A stretch of 64,000 bases of DNA from Torymus aiolomorphi (GCA_036365515.1 CM070875.1:7034501-7098500); one strand, 5' to 3'; shown: positions 49,161 through 60,392, counted from the first letter of the stretch. Notes: generated from the letters alone by a model not told the origin. Translations and numbers: made by a program.

Positions 49161-51069
49161 TTAAAATGAAATAAGGATGTCGTGGGAATTTCCCTTATAT
49201 TTTTATTTACCAAATCTTTGTTTCAAATCTATAAGAATTACACTTCCCGTTGTTTTCCCAAACAGCCGCTAAGTATACCCAATAAAAGAAAAAGTCAGAA
49301 CTCACCTATTCAAGTACAATTTAATCAAGTCTTACGTTATCCCAAAGAAAGCTTCCCTGTCCCAACAAAAAAAGGTCTACCAGCCGACACACACAGTGTC
49401 TTACGTGTCTTCGCTAATTCCACACCTCCGGCCCTCCCGTCCCACGCCGCGCAACTTTAACATGCAAATTTATTTCGCAAAAAGAGTTTAGCGCTGCGCG
49501 CGCCAGGCGTTAGCTCGCGCTAAAACCTCCCCCCTATCCGCGCATTTACATTCGCGCAGCAGTGTAAAACCCCTCCCCGCTATAGAACACGTGCAGGAGA
49601 GAGACAGAGAGAAAAAAAAACGCCGTGGGGACAAATCCCTGCCCCTAAATAAGGCTAAAGCGGATCGGGTAACTAGGTGAACGCGGGAGGCGCGCGCGCG
49701 TGGAGAGAGAAAAAAAAGGTAAACGTAACCTCGGGTGTAGCCAAATAGAGAATCGACTATATACATGCGTGCGCGCGCGCTCGCCGGGATAATGGTATTC
49801 GTCGAAATCGTGCGGAACGGGAAAAGCGCACGTACGCCGATGGGAAAGAGGAGGAATAAGAAAAATAGGGGGGAGGAGGCGGTTGAGAGAGAGAGAGAGA
49901 GTTTGTTTGAGTGGGTAAAGCTGTTGCGAGATGTCGCGGGATTTAAAGTTTGAGAGAGGGTCGGACTGATGAGATGAGGAATCGGGTAGGAGGTAAATAG
50001 GGTAATCTGTGCTAACGGCGATGTCGTTGAATGGAAAAGGAAAAAGGTTTTATTGCAAGTTTGCGGAGAGAAACGAAGCGAGGAAAGTGTTTTGAAAACA
50101 TTATCTGGTAAAATATAATCAGTGAAATAGCTTTTTGCGTGGTTTGCAAATATTTGGTTATAACATTTTGACAAAACGTCAGAGGGTAACTGCGTATTTT
50201 CTTAATTACACTTGTAGTGGGTTTTCGAGATTTTTTTAATTCTTTGTTATTTTACAGTACTTTGTATTTTTATCTGTTCACCAAAGTTGCTTGTTAATGT
50301 AGTTTTTCAAAGGTTTGAAAAGGAAAATTCGAAGCTTTCATTTGCAGATTTTAAAATAAAATTGCCAAATAGAGAAGTAAAAATATAATAATTAATGTTT
50401 ACGTTTCTTAAATGCTTGTAGGTATGTAAAACAAGGCTGATATTACTTTCAATTTAACGCCACGAATTTGTTTCATCTCTACCTGTATCAACAACGAGAA
50501 CCTACTCCATCAGTATTGTTATTATTGAACTGTTATCGATTCCGCGAAAAACAGATAACTTATAAAGTTAAAACATAAAACAGTGTCACAAGTAGCGATA
50601 TGATCCCGCTTATCGCAAAAAAATCTTTCTAATAACTACACTTCTCCGTAACAAAATCGAATTTTCACGCATCGAATCGAAAAAACTGCCCTCCTTATAA
50701 TTTAATAAAACGATACTGATGACTGCCATCATTCTCCTGTCACTGACTCATCCTCGTCCACGCGCCCTGCATCCTCAACAAGAGAATACATAATAATCCG
50801 TCTCCCGACCCCCCCCCCAAAAAAAACCTCCTCCTCCCCCCCCTGAAAATCGCTCCCGCGGCACGTGTCGAAAGCCAGTGCACTTACAATGCCATCATCC
50901 TCTACACGTCCAGCTGGCCGCTGCTCTCAAAGACGCTCGCATGCACGCTCTCCGTCCACACACACACCCACTAAACGAAGAAGAAGAGAGCATCAGTGGA
51001 GGGGCCCGCGCGCGCCGGCGTGCATACGTGACGATCGGATGCGCGCGCGCGGCGGCGGCGGCAGCATCT
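49161..51069. other. CpG-rich and AT-rich DNA without recognised gene
   Basis: Island at 49.4-50.0 kb with GA runs; the 228-codon minus-strand frame at 49488-50174 is Ser/Arg/Leu-rich and low-complexity. AT-rich between 50.0 and 50.7 kb. Confidence 0.35.
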
Positions 51070-51153
51070 CTCCAGCTATATAGCACGCAGCAGCGGCGGG
51101 GGAGCTGCTGCTGCTGCCGGCGAGCCGAGCCCTCGCTGTGCGCTGCGGAAAAG
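51070..51153 (+). promoter_or_regulatory. Candidate untranslated first exon / promoter 1
   Basis: Within a CpG island, CAGCTATATAGCACGCAGCA is followed by GC-rich sequence with CTG runs and a splice-donor-like AAAAG/GTTAGT (exon edge near 51153). No ATG-led coding frame of note. This is an inference from composition and a donor consensus. Confidence 0.2.
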
Positions 51154-52741
51154 GTTAGTCGAGCGCGAGTGCTCGGGACGCGCGGTCGTGTGCCCCTCTC
51201 TGTATACCGAGTGTGTGTGTTCTCTGTGCGCGAGCGTGAGAGATAGTTTTGTATATCCGCACGCGCAAGTTGTGCTGTTGTACCGTGATTTTTGGGGAAT
51301 AAGTATTGTAGATATAGGTAAGGAGAAGGTTGCGGAGGATTATATGCGCGGCGGTGGACGCCGGTGGAGATTTTCGCGTGTCTTTTTATTGTTTTTCGAG
51401 GGAGATTAGATGGGTAGATCGTTTGTATAGTTGATAGGTGTACAGTGAATGAGCACAGAGGGGATTTTTGTTGTATAAGGGGTTGTCGAGGTGGCAGAGG
51501 CGGCGATGTAAATAAGGTGTTACGCGCGCGCGCGCGTGCCGAACGTAAACATAACCTATTTTCGGCCGACACGCTGATGTCTGTAGGTATGTGTGTGATT
51601 TTCGGGGCGGATATGCGGAGTGTACGCGCGATGGCATGTGGTTACGCGTTTCTTTCTTCTTCTTAGAGGGGATTTTGCTCCGAAATGACGGTGTGTGACG
51701 TCTGCCATGGGTCGTTGCTCCGAAATGTTTGTCACTCGCGTTACGTACTTAATTTCTGCGGTTGTTGAAATACTTATGGTCTGCTGGTGTAGGGTTGCTG
51801 GAGTATAGTTGTATAGGGAACGCGGAGGTGATAAGATTAGAGAGAAAATTTTTGCTGTTACGAGGCTTTAATTCATTCGCAATATAATTGCAGAACTGTC
51901 GGCCTGTAGCGATAAGTAAGAGAGAAATAAAAGGTTCGATAAGAACGTTGCTTTTGATCGCGATCGTTAATTAGGAATGTGGGTTACTGATACCTTCTGT
52001 AATGTCGCGGCAATGCGAATCGAGCGAAAATTAATTCAAAATTTTCAAATTTATATATATATATCGCGGAGTTGTATACTCGATCCGAAATGATTCCAAT
52101 ACTTTTCAATTTGCAACACACAGTGGCCGTCCAATTTACCCAACGTTTCCACTACACATTTTACATGAAATATAGGAAGAGAGAAAGAAATGACCTGAAA
52201 TTTCAATAAGCAAGCTGTCACATGCAGCGGACGTGTTTGACATTACGCTCGCTCGCTCGCTTACCCACGCGTATATACATAAGGTATATACACGCGCATG
52301 CACATGTTAACAGATCGCGGGAAAAAGTTATGCTGATAACGCGATAACCCAATATTAGCTCTGTACACACACATAGCCTACTCTTATATTTTCAATTAAG
52401 CAGCGCGGGTACACATACACGTGCAAATACAGCGATTAGTTAACCCGGTAATTGCCGACCAAACAATGTCCATTACGCGTTCTCTCCCTAATCGCACGCA
52501 TCCATACACGCCGCAAAAAACACGTGCTCCTCTGTATACTCCCCCGAGTTCAAATTAATCACCCATTAACTTTCGCCGAACGACGTCGCGGCCGCTATAC
52601 GGCTATTATAATTAATCACGCCGATCGATCGTCGCGTCGCCTCTCTCTCCCAAAAAAGCGAAAAAAAAACAACTTAATCGTCCACCACCGCCGCAACTAA
52701 TAAACCCCACCCCTTCGTCTCATTACCAGGACAGATCTCTA
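51154..52741. other. CpG-rich DNA
   Basis: CGCG and CGG tracts to about 51700, then mixed DNA. No gene was recognised. Confidence 0.35.
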
Positions 52742-52921
52742 TTGTATAGCAGCAGTCAGCAGCTACCCACGTGTGCGCGATCATTAAAGCCGCAGCCGCA
52801 CTGTACAGCAGCGCCTCTCGAGAAGTGCCGTGTGTGTGAGAGAGCGAGAGTGCGAGCCTGCCATCGTCGTGACAGAACAGAAGAGAGATTTTTCGTCCCC
52901 CGACGAGAACACCGACGAGAG
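52742..52921 (+). promoter_or_regulatory. Candidate untranslated first exon / promoter 2
   Basis: GC-rich segment with CAGCAGTCAGCAGC near its start, ending in a consensus donor, GACGAGAG/GTGAGTAAAG (edge at 52921/52922). The donor is a strong match to the AG/GTRAGT consensus. The frame across the segment is open but has no known family. Orientation and spacing after candidate 1 (about 1.8 kb) would fit alternative first exons of a gene extending right of here; no coding exon was found to confirm it. Confidence 0.25.
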
Positions 52922-53937
52922 GTGAGTAAAGTACAGTGCGTCATGTGTGTATGTGTGCGCGCGCTCCCCTTATCTTCGGATTTTGGGGGGCGCTGCTTCG
53001 TTATATATAGGGGGACTCTTTCTCTCTCCCCGAGACTTTCTGCTGATTTCGCGCATTGTTGCGCCCCGGCGAGAGCGGAGAGCGCTGTTTTCACACGTTT
53101 AATATTGATGATGTCGTGTCACGTCGAACGTAATCCTCGCCTCCCCCCTCGTTCTAGAGGGTGAGTGTGGGGAGAGAGAGAGAGTCTATGGTCTCGCTTT
53201 TTTATTTTTTCCGCAAGCGCGCGTGGTGGATGAAAAATTACTGGGCGAAAGGGTATATAGAGAGGCTTGGTGTTTTTCCCTCCTCTAGCCTTTTCTTTAA
53301 AGGATCGTTTGTTATTATTTACGCCATCGGTCTTAGTGCGAGATCGCGCCCTGTAGGTATACCGGCTTATCGATGTAATTCTGGGGAGAGCGCGAGTGTG
53401 TTTTTTGTTTGTTCTCGGGGCGAAAGGCCGAGTTTATCGAAAAATCGTGCGAAGAAAGAAGGCTTAGGGGGAGTTGTATAGTTTTGGGTGTTTTGACAGT
53501 TGTGTTTTGGCGGTGAGAGCGACGATAGCGAAGGGTAGATTAAATGGCGTTTCTGTGATTTTTTTTTTTTGGGGGTTGAAGAAAAAACGTTATAGGTTGA
53601 ATAAGAGGGAAGGCTTTTGTTGCACAGGGGAGTGCGGAAATTAGCGTTTGAAAACGTGCTCAAATAGAGGGAAACTGAGAAAATGTGAATGGCGGCGCGC
53701 GGAGCAAACCGGCGAGCGTCAAGCGTTATAATAAAAGACTGCATGAGTTAATAAAGTATACCGAACGAGAAAAATTCGCTGTTTTAAAAAGATACTCCTT
53801 AATGAAGCGAGGCTATATAAACGAGCGATAAATTTTTTTAAACACAGTAATCACGTTCTCGCGTTATTATGTCAAACTGCACAACTTTGCTTTAAACTAA
53901 CTATAAATAATTCTATAATAAAAAAATGAGTCTGAAG
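52922..53937. other. CpG-rich DNA
   Basis: GA and CGCG tracts; frames on both strands are compositional. Confidence 0.35.
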
Positions 53938-54138
53938 TTTGCATCGTTGGAATGCAACGAAACAATTTTTACGATTGATTAAAGCTATTAAACAATGGAA
54001 ATGTTATCCAAACCTTTGTTTTAAAGTTATTTTATGCTATAAAACGCTAAATCTACACCCAAAATGAATATTATGTAGTATAAACGTGAAGTAAAATGAA
54101 TCTTTTTTTCATTTCGGTGCACTCCAAACTTCAAACCC
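53938..54138. mobile_element. GTCTGAAGTTTGCA-ended MITE, copy 1
   Basis: Starts GAGTCTGAAGTTTGCATCG and ends CACTCCAAACTTCAAACCC. Internal sequence (AATGCAACGAAACAATTTTT, ACGTGAAGTAAAATGAAT) matches the better preserved copy at 62633-62854. Confidence 0.8.
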
Positions 54139-55383
54139 ATAAAAAAAACGCAGATGGATCACTATCCACAAAATTCTCCAATCACTCGACCGCAAAGTCA
54201 AAACCCATCCATCCGCACGCGACTGCACTATCAACAACTGCAGCAGTGGTGCCATTACCTCGCTTTTTCCCTTTCCGCTGCGTTCTCCTCTCTCCATCCT
54301 ATCCTCTTTAAGCTGCGCGCTCGCAGTGTTTAATAGCTCGCCGCTGCGTCGTCCGCGGAAATGATCGAATCCTCTCGAGGACGTAGTAGTAGGAAAAAGC
54401 GCACTACGCGGACTCGAGAGGGAAAAAGAAGGATCTCGGGAATGTAGGTATATGTATGTATACCTATAATGTAGACCGACCTCGGGGGCGCGTGTTTGTT
54501 TGCGGCGTCGGTCGTGTGCGGGCCGCGGTCCACCTGAAGCGGGACAAATGTTTGTTTGGAAAGAATCCATTTTGCCCCGAGAGCTAGTGCGGCTTTGTTG
54601 TTGTGTATAGAGTAGCGGCGCGGTGGATAGGTTTTCGGAAACGATATATAGGCGCTGTTAATTGGAGTGAACAAGTCGAGGGGCAGGTTTGAAAAGGTCA
54701 ACGACGTCGGGGCGCTCGTATTTATGTATAGATTGTAAAATAGCATATTGCTTAAATTGTGTTAGCTTGGAACGAGTGCGATTTTATTCATATTTATAAA
54801 GAGGTAAACGAAAGATGCACATAGTTTTGAACTTGATCTCGAAACGCGCGGGAGTATATTACGTGCGTATCGCGTTTGAAACTCAAATACAGTGGGTCTC
54901 TAGTGGCGATAAACTCACGTGTCTGTTTCGAACTTTTACGAGAATATGATCACATATTACAGGCGTACTTCCTTCTTTTTTACTCCCCGATCTCGTGTGT
55001 GTATATGCTTACGAGTACTATACTACTAGTATTACAACTTTTCATACCTCTTCTCGCCTACATATTGGATTACATAGCACTGTACTGAACTGGTGCGTAT
55101 TATATGTATATCCATCGAAGGATATCGACGGCCATTAGGAAAATTTTAACGCTTATATACGCTCGCTATAAAACGAAGGGAGAAACGATGAGAAAGATAT
55201 CCGTAATATGTCCAAAGTGGTATTTTTAAATTAACAAACTAGTATTATTTGTCGTTTCTAAGTAACTGTAATTAGCACAATTAACGTGTACTTATGGCGA
55301 GCCTGTCAGCTGACTGCCAGTGTTATTATGCCGATGGTGGGGGGCTTCTTACGAAGGATAAAACTGATATATTGAAATATTAT
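54139..55383. other. CpG-rich then mixed intergenic DNA
   Basis: No gene was recognised. The minus-strand frames at 54109-54746 are compositional. Confidence 0.35.
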
Positions 55384-55424
55384 AAGTGGAATTCACTCTC
55401 AATAAGTAAATATTCACTTATTGA
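55384..55424. repeat. Left half of palindromic DIRS target
   Basis: A host arm (AAGTGGAATTCACTCTCAAT at 55384-55403), a loop, and ACTTATTGA (55416-55424). The other half continues at 60537-60551 (GAGTGACTTCCACTT). Joined without the element, the two form a 24-bp-arm palindrome with one mismatch and an 8-base loop. Confidence 0.8.
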
Positions 55425-55605
55425 ACGATCAAACGAACTTACCTGTAAGTGAAGTTCGATCGCAATTATATGAAGAAGCCTCGTTCGAAGAGATTACAAA
55501 ATGTAGTAGTCCTTCCGCGCCGCGAGATGTCACAACGTTCAGAGTATAAATTGAAAATCCAGCTATACTTCCCACCCCGCTACGCTCTCCCGCTTCCCGC
55601 TTCAT
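55420..55605. repeat. DIRS left (3') inverted terminal repeat
   Basis: 55478-55605 is an exact 128-bp inverse of 60393-60520 by my reading. The left repeat has about 50 extra outer bases (55425-55477) not found on the right; these are copied in inverse in the internal complementary region. Confidence 0.9.
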
Positions 55606-55698
55606 ATTTTAGCGTTTAAGACGAGTTTTAAAATTGCTTAGATTACAGGGATTAGGGGTATATTAAAAAATTTTTTCAAAATTTTTCTAGGGTGGGGT

Positions 55699-55816
55699 TG
55701 TAATCTCTTCGAACGAGGCTTCTTCATATAATTGCGATCGAACTTCACTTACAGGTAAGTTCGTTTGATCGTTCAATTATATTTCATCGCCTCGTTCTCG
55801 AGATTACAAAATGTAG
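55699..55816. repeat. DIRS internal complementary region
   Basis: 55699-55778 is the inverse of the outer left end (55420-55499). 55774-55816 is the inverse of the outer right end (about 60491-60535), with two or three differences (GTTCTCGAG against GTTCGAAGAG). Together the segment is the reverse complement of right end joined to left end, the proposed splint for closing the DIRS circle. Confidence 0.9.
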
Positions 55817-55868
55817 CTGTTTAGAGCGTAGCAATTTTAAATCGAGCCATTATGTTAAAAGAATAAAT

Positions 55869-55874
55869 TTTATT
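55869..55874 (-). terminator. Poly(A) signal of DIRS transcript
   Basis: AATAAA on the minus strand about 60 bp after the recombinase stop codon. Position and match are seen; use is inferred. Confidence 0.4.
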
Positions 55875-55932
55875 GAACACAAGATATACAAGGATACATT
55901 TAAAAAATATATAATTTGTACATGTAGCGAGT

Positions 55933-56895
55933 CTACGCTTTTACAACTGCTTTGGCAAAATCAGAAGTATTGCTTACAATAGGACGGTTATAAAATAATG
56001 CGAAAGTCTTCGAATTTTCGGACCAGCCTGCTGTTCGTCTTATAGTACTTAAATCTATACCCTTAGCTAGCGCCGTTGAGGTAGCTGAGTGTCTTGTTGA
56101 ATGCGCTGTAAAAATGCTAGTGTCGATACCACTATCTCTTAAGACATTTTTAATCCACCTGCTTACTGATTGTGATCCTATAGCTTTGTGTGGACTTTTC
56201 ATAGCAATAAATAGGTTCTTATGATTATTCCTTAACTCTTTGGTTACATCCAAATACCTTAATAATACTGTTCTTACACATAGTTTAGGATCATCAAACT
56301 GTGGTAGAATTAAGACAGGTTGGGACCTACCAGGTCCCGATGTTTTAATTCTATCTGGAATTCTTATTTCTATAGCCCTATCTGTAACCCTAATATTGTC
56401 TATTTTTATAGAAGCCAATGTCTGAGCCCTATGGGCCGTACTTAACGCAAGTAACATAATCATTTTTTCAGATAATCTCTTTAGGCTTAATCCCTCTAGA
56501 GGGTACAAAGTTTGCAAATAATTTAACACTATAGAAACATCCCAGGTAAACGCATATTTTGGCTTAGTCGGTTTTATTTTAAAAACACCCTTCATAAACC
56601 TAGTAATTAGTACGTCATCTCCTATCTTATTCTGTGAAATCAGTGAAATTGCTGATCTGAGAGTATTTAAAGTTCCATAAGAAGCATTATTATTAAAACA
56701 AAGGGTTAAAAACTTTAAGACACTATTGGTTGTCGGCGAATAAAAGTCTAAATAATTATCTTTACAGAATATCCACCACTGTCGTAAGGCCGATTCATAT
56801 TGCTTGGCTGTACCAGGGGCCAAGGATGCTAGCATTATCTTTATGGCTTCTCCTGGAACGTCTCTTTTTGCAAATGCTTCCCCGATACTAAGCAT
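55933..56895 (-). CDS. DIRS tyrosine recombinase
   Basis: A 320-residue intact frame starting ATG at 56893-56895, so it overlaps the end of the RT frame by 55 bp in another frame, as is common in DIRS elements. It catalyses strand exchange to integrate the circular cDNA, in the nucleus. The N-terminal part (about 20-105) contains the core-binding domain (MLASLAPGTAKQYESALRQW). The catalytic residues of the family can be placed: Arg156 (STAHRAQTL), probable Lys184 (RIKTSG), His265 and Arg268 (HSTRHS), Trp291 (AGWSENS) and nucleophile Tyr302 (FALFYNRP). No stop or missing key residue was seen, so this is the one ORF of the element that may still encode an active enzyme. Length is usual for DIRS recombinases. 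Confidence 0.92.
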   Translation of the reverse strand: MLSIGEAFAKRDVPGEAIKIMLASLAPGTAKQYESALRQWWIFCKDNYLDFYSPTTNSVLKFLTLCFNNNASYGTLNTLRSAISLISQNKIGDDVLITRFMKGVFKIKPTKPKYAFTWDVSIVLNYLQTLYPLEGLSLKRLSEKMIMLLALSTAHRAQTLASIKIDNIRVTDRAIEIRIPDRIKTSGPGRSQPVLILPQFDDPKLCVRTVLLRYLDVTKELRNNHKNLFIAMKSPHKAIGSQSVSRWIKNVLRDSGIDTSIFTAHSTRHSATSTALAKGIDLSTIRRTAGWSENSKTFALFYNRPIVSNTSDFAKAVVKA

Positions 56896-58971
56896 GCCAT
56901 TAAATGTAGATGATCTGCTTGATGATGTACCTTCTTCCTACATGAAGATAACAATAAATTTATGTTTGGTTCAAATATTAATGGTTTGTCTATCAACAAT
57001 TCTAAAAGTAGAGGATACCAAGATTGACTAGGCCATTGCGGTACAATAACGATTCCTGTTGCTTTTTCGTATTTTATCTTTGCAAGCATTTTCAAAATTA
57101 GTGAAAAGGGGGGAAATGCATAGAACTTTAGATTAGACCATTTTACTGTGAATGCATCGACCTGTAGAGCTTCTGGGTCTGGTTTCCAAGAGAAAAAATG
57201 TTTACATTTTTTGTTAAAGTACAATGCAAAGAGATCTATTTCTGGCATACCAAATGTCCTTGTAATGTGCTCAAAAACCGTATTATTTAGTTCCCATTCA
57301 ATATCCTCATTTCTTATTCTAGAAAGCATATCTGCTTGTACATTTTGTTTTGACTGAATATATGATGCAACTAAAAATATTTGTCTATCTTCTGCCCAGT
57401 TCCAGATCTTTTTTGCTAAACTATGGTATTTGCAGAGTCTTACACCCCCCATCCTATTTATGTACGAGATCGCTGTAGTGTTGTCAATCCTTAATAGTAT
57501 TTGACAGTTAGAAAGGTGTTTCGCAAGTGAATGTAAACCGAGTTCGACTGCTAAAAGTTCTTTGTAATTAATATGGAGAGCTTTTTGACTAACCGACCAA
57601 AAACCGTATACATTATTAAAGCCATCTGTTGCTCCCCAACCTGTGTTTGACGCGTCCGAATAAATCTCTAATTTGAATTCGGAAGTCTTTATATAACTTT
57701 TTGCAAACGGTAAACTTCTAAACCACCAATTCAAATCTGGAAAGATTGTCTTTGGAATAACCATCTTATTATCGTAATTGAGGTTATTAGATAATAATGC
57801 AAAAATCTTTTCTCTTTCAAGAGACCTAGTATATAAAAGCCCATATTCTACAGCTGGGATTGCTGCTATAAGTTTGCCTATCATCTGAGCAAATTCTTTA
57901 ATCGTACATACTTTCTTATTGCAAAATAGTCTAATCAGTTTTCTTAATTTCGAAACTTTTTGTTTAGGTAATTCAATACAAAAGTTTTCTGAATTTAGAA
58001 CAAAACCTAAATATTTACATTTATTCAAGGGAATAAGGTTACTTTTCTTTATGTTAATTAAAAAACCCAGTGACTCTAGAAATCTCATTACGAATAATGT
58101 ATTTTTTCTAGTATTTGCGTAATCACTGCCAATAATCAAAATGTCATCTAAGTATATGACTAGTGTAATGCCTTTCGATCTTAGAAAATTTACAACAGGT
58201 TTTAATAATTTAGTATATATATATGGGCTAACATTTAGGCCGAATGGCAAACACGTAAATTGAAAGAGTTTTTCATTAAATTGAAATCTTAGATATTTAC
58301 GACTTTTTTTTTTTTTTAGCTATTGGAACCAAATAATATGCATCCTTTAAATCGATAGTGCACATGTATGAACCCGGAGAAATTAGTTTTGTAGCTGTTC
58401 TAATGTCCTCTAATTTAAAATGTCTAGTTTTAATAAATTTGTTCAACTTTTTTAGATTTATTATAAATCTATATGACCCATCTGGTTTGGGAACCAGGAA
58501 GTAACTTGATAAAAATTGATCTTTATGATAATTGCAAGGCTCGATAGCATCTTTACTAATAAGAGAATCAATGGCCTCTTTTATTTTTATCCCATCTGAT
58601 TTTACAATATTAACCCTAGGAGTTTGGTATTGTTTTATTTTCTTTACAAGACTTAAATTATATCCCTCAATACAATTCAAGACAAATCTATCGGTAGTTA
58701 GATTTTTCCAATCTTCTTTAAAGAGCCTGAGTCTACCTGCTACTTTACTTACATCTACTTGGTCCCCTGATGTTGCCTGGGCCTCTGTCCCTGCTGATGA
58801 GGGATTTGATTGGCCTGTTGATTGACAGGTTGATTCGACCTGTACCTGAAGACAAGACGAGGTCTTTGTGAGCCTGGTTGGTGTTGTACTGGTATCCGGT
58901 TGCCTGCCTGATAGGGGAAGTGTCTTCCCGGCAGGCCCATGGAGTTTAAATTCTGGCGTAAGGGTCTGCGA
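56841..58971 (-). pseudogene. DIRS RT / RNase H / methyltransferase-like frame, shifted
   Basis: The upstream part (58971-58297) holds reverse transcriptase fingers/palm motifs (VPKPDGSYRFIINLKKLN; catalytic Asp in TIDLKDAYY). It then hits a stop just after a run of 14 A (plus-strand T at 58304-58317). The frame resumes in another phase before LPFGLNVSPY (58250) and runs 469 codons: YLDD at 33-36; RNase H acids Asp199 (YSDAS), Glu231, Asp256 and Asp307; then the DIRS-specific methyltransferase-like domain at about 334-415 (PEIDLFA, DAF, FPPF, WPSQSWYP). The frame is open upstream to 58971 without an ATG, overlapping gag by 217 bp, so it is probably made by recoding or reinitiation. The homopolymer shift may be decay, slippage or a sequencing error. 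Confidence 0.9.
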
Positions 58972-59619
58972 TTATTTTGAAAACTATTTCCCCTTAAGGT
59001 GCTAGCAACCTTATCCAAGCTTTTTGCTTCCTTTATTCTATCCGACAAATTCTTGCCAAAAAGAAACTCATCGGGTGACGTTTTTTCTAAAATGGTCTTA
59101 GTGTCTTTGTCTACTCCGGCTACAAGCAAGGCAATCCTCGATTTTGTCTGACTATTACCAGAAGTTTTGTAGCATCGTTCAATCTGTCTATCAAGAAGAG
59201 TTTATCTACACTCTCTTTCTCTTCTATGAGTTTTGTGATTACCCAACCAATTGATGTTAGTGCAGAACCCGCCATCTGTTGTCTCTTGCACATATAGACG
59301 TCTCTGGCTTTAGAGTGTTTAGGCAGTTTTAACTCTATTTCTGGATTAAGTTTTGGTGATTCCAAGCCAGTCGGGCACTTATATCTTTTCAACAGTTCGT
59401 CTCTATCCACTTTAGTTATTCCATTTGCAAACCAATATTTCCAGAGATTATGAATGCGTGTGTGTAACTTAGCATTTAATGCTTGAGATAGTAGAGGGTC
59501 TTCTCCTAAGATTGCCTCTATGTCTGGATCAAGGTCCTCTGTTTTTTCGTTTTCCTCTACGCCCTTGGGTGAGGACTCAGCAGAATCTTTAATTTCTGTA
59601 TCTACGTTTTCTTTGATAT

Positions 59620-60141
59620 CTGGAATAGCAATACCAACCAATTAGATCTTGACATATAAGTCCTGCGAGCATATATGTTTTTTCAAAATAAATACGTCGG
59701 GCGAGCGTATCAAAAGTCTAAAACGAACACTATGCGTCCTGCGAGCGCATATGCAATGGAGGTCAAAAAAGGGGACGTTATAGAAAAGTCCTGAGAGCAT
59801 ATATGCTTTCTCAAAGTAAATACGTCGTGTGAACGTATCAAAAACTAAAACAAAAAACTATGCGTCTTGCGAGCGCATGTGTCAATGAGGTCAAAAAAGG
59901 ACATTATATATACGTCATGCGAGCGTATATGATTTCTCAAAATAAATACGTCGTGCGAGCGTATCTATAATGAAGATCAAAAAGTAACATTATGCGTCAT
60001 GCGAGCGCACCTGTATCAAAGGTCACAGATCTTACACCATGCGTCGTGCGAGCGCATGTGTCTAAAATCTCTTCCGAGAATTCTCTCGTGTATTATTGCG
60101 CCGTCAGAACGCGCGCCAACAAACGCCTATGAATAACCTAC
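59620..60141 (-). other. Probable spliceosomal intron in DIRS gag
   Basis: Minus-strand donor GAAG/GTAGGTTATT and acceptor TTGCTATTCCAG/AT join the acidic end of exon 1 to exon 2 in frame; the interval has stops in all frames I followed. Introns have been described in some DIRS elements. The alternative is that exon 1 is a separate small ORF. Confidence 0.6.
59653..60057. repeat. Hairpin-armed motif array with 130-bp higher-order period
   Basis: Ten copies of a core GTCNTGCGAG flanked by matching arms: 59653, 59693, 59732, about 59785, 59821, 59860, 59907, 59946, 59992 and 60039. Three arm types rotate in order: ATATA...TATAT-like, TACG...CGTA, ATGCG...CGCAT. Examples are ATGCGTCCTGCGAGCGCAT (59732-59750) and TACGTCGGGCGAGCGTA (59693-59709). 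Arms change in step on both sides. Spacer words (TCAAAATAAA, GAGGTCAAAAAAGG) also recur at about 130 bp. It lies inside the gag intron. Confidence 0.85.
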
Positions 60142-60392
60142 CTTCCTCGATTGTCGAGCCTTCATCCTCCGAGTCTGAACCGTTAGCTCCATCGGGTATC
60201 GGGTCTGGGTCCTCGATGTCTGACTTTTCGTTCTGTAGCAAAATCATCTCCTCCTGCAGTCTTCTAAATTTGTTCTGCAAGGCCTCAATCCTTTCTCTCT
60301 TGCGCTTTCCCATGTCCAAATTACCACAGAGATTCGCAGTTCACCGGGAGAGCTTCTCGACACGTGTTACCTCTCGCGCACAACGAAGAATA

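Larger units (their letters stand above)
58755..60313 (-). pseudogene. DIRS gag with intron and one frameshift
   Basis: Exon 1 (60313-60142) starts ATG at 60311-60313 (MGKRKRERIEALQNKFRRLQ), a basic coiled-coil start, followed by an acidic Asp/Glu/Ser segment. A donor GTAGGT (60141) and acceptor TTCCAG (59620) remove 522 nt, and the join keeps frame (..EE-DIKEN..). Exon 2 continues with ALNAKLHTRIHNLWKYWFANG and GSALTSIGWVITKLIEEKES. Near 59160 a one-base shift moves the frame; the family segment continues in the next frame as VAGVDKDTKTILEKTSPDEF and LFGKNLSDRIKEAKSLDKVA, then a Gln/Pro/Arg/Asn-rich tail (stop at 58755), probably nucleic-acid binding. Gag would package the RNA. No zinc knuckle is visible. 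Confidence 0.82.

Noticed and set aside
49488..50174. 228-codon minus-strand frame
   Set aside because: Low-complexity Ser/Leu/Arg/Phe composition driven by CT and CGCG tracts; no motif or signal recognised.
50895..51572. 225-codon minus-strand frame
   Set aside because: Arg/Ala-rich frame across a CpG island with CTG repeats; no family resemblance.
59120..59641. Gag exon 2 beginning at its first start-like codon (MVGIAIPDIK)
   Set aside because: The start is a TTG and the first residues are the splice acceptor tract; an in-phase join to exon 1 explains the frame better.
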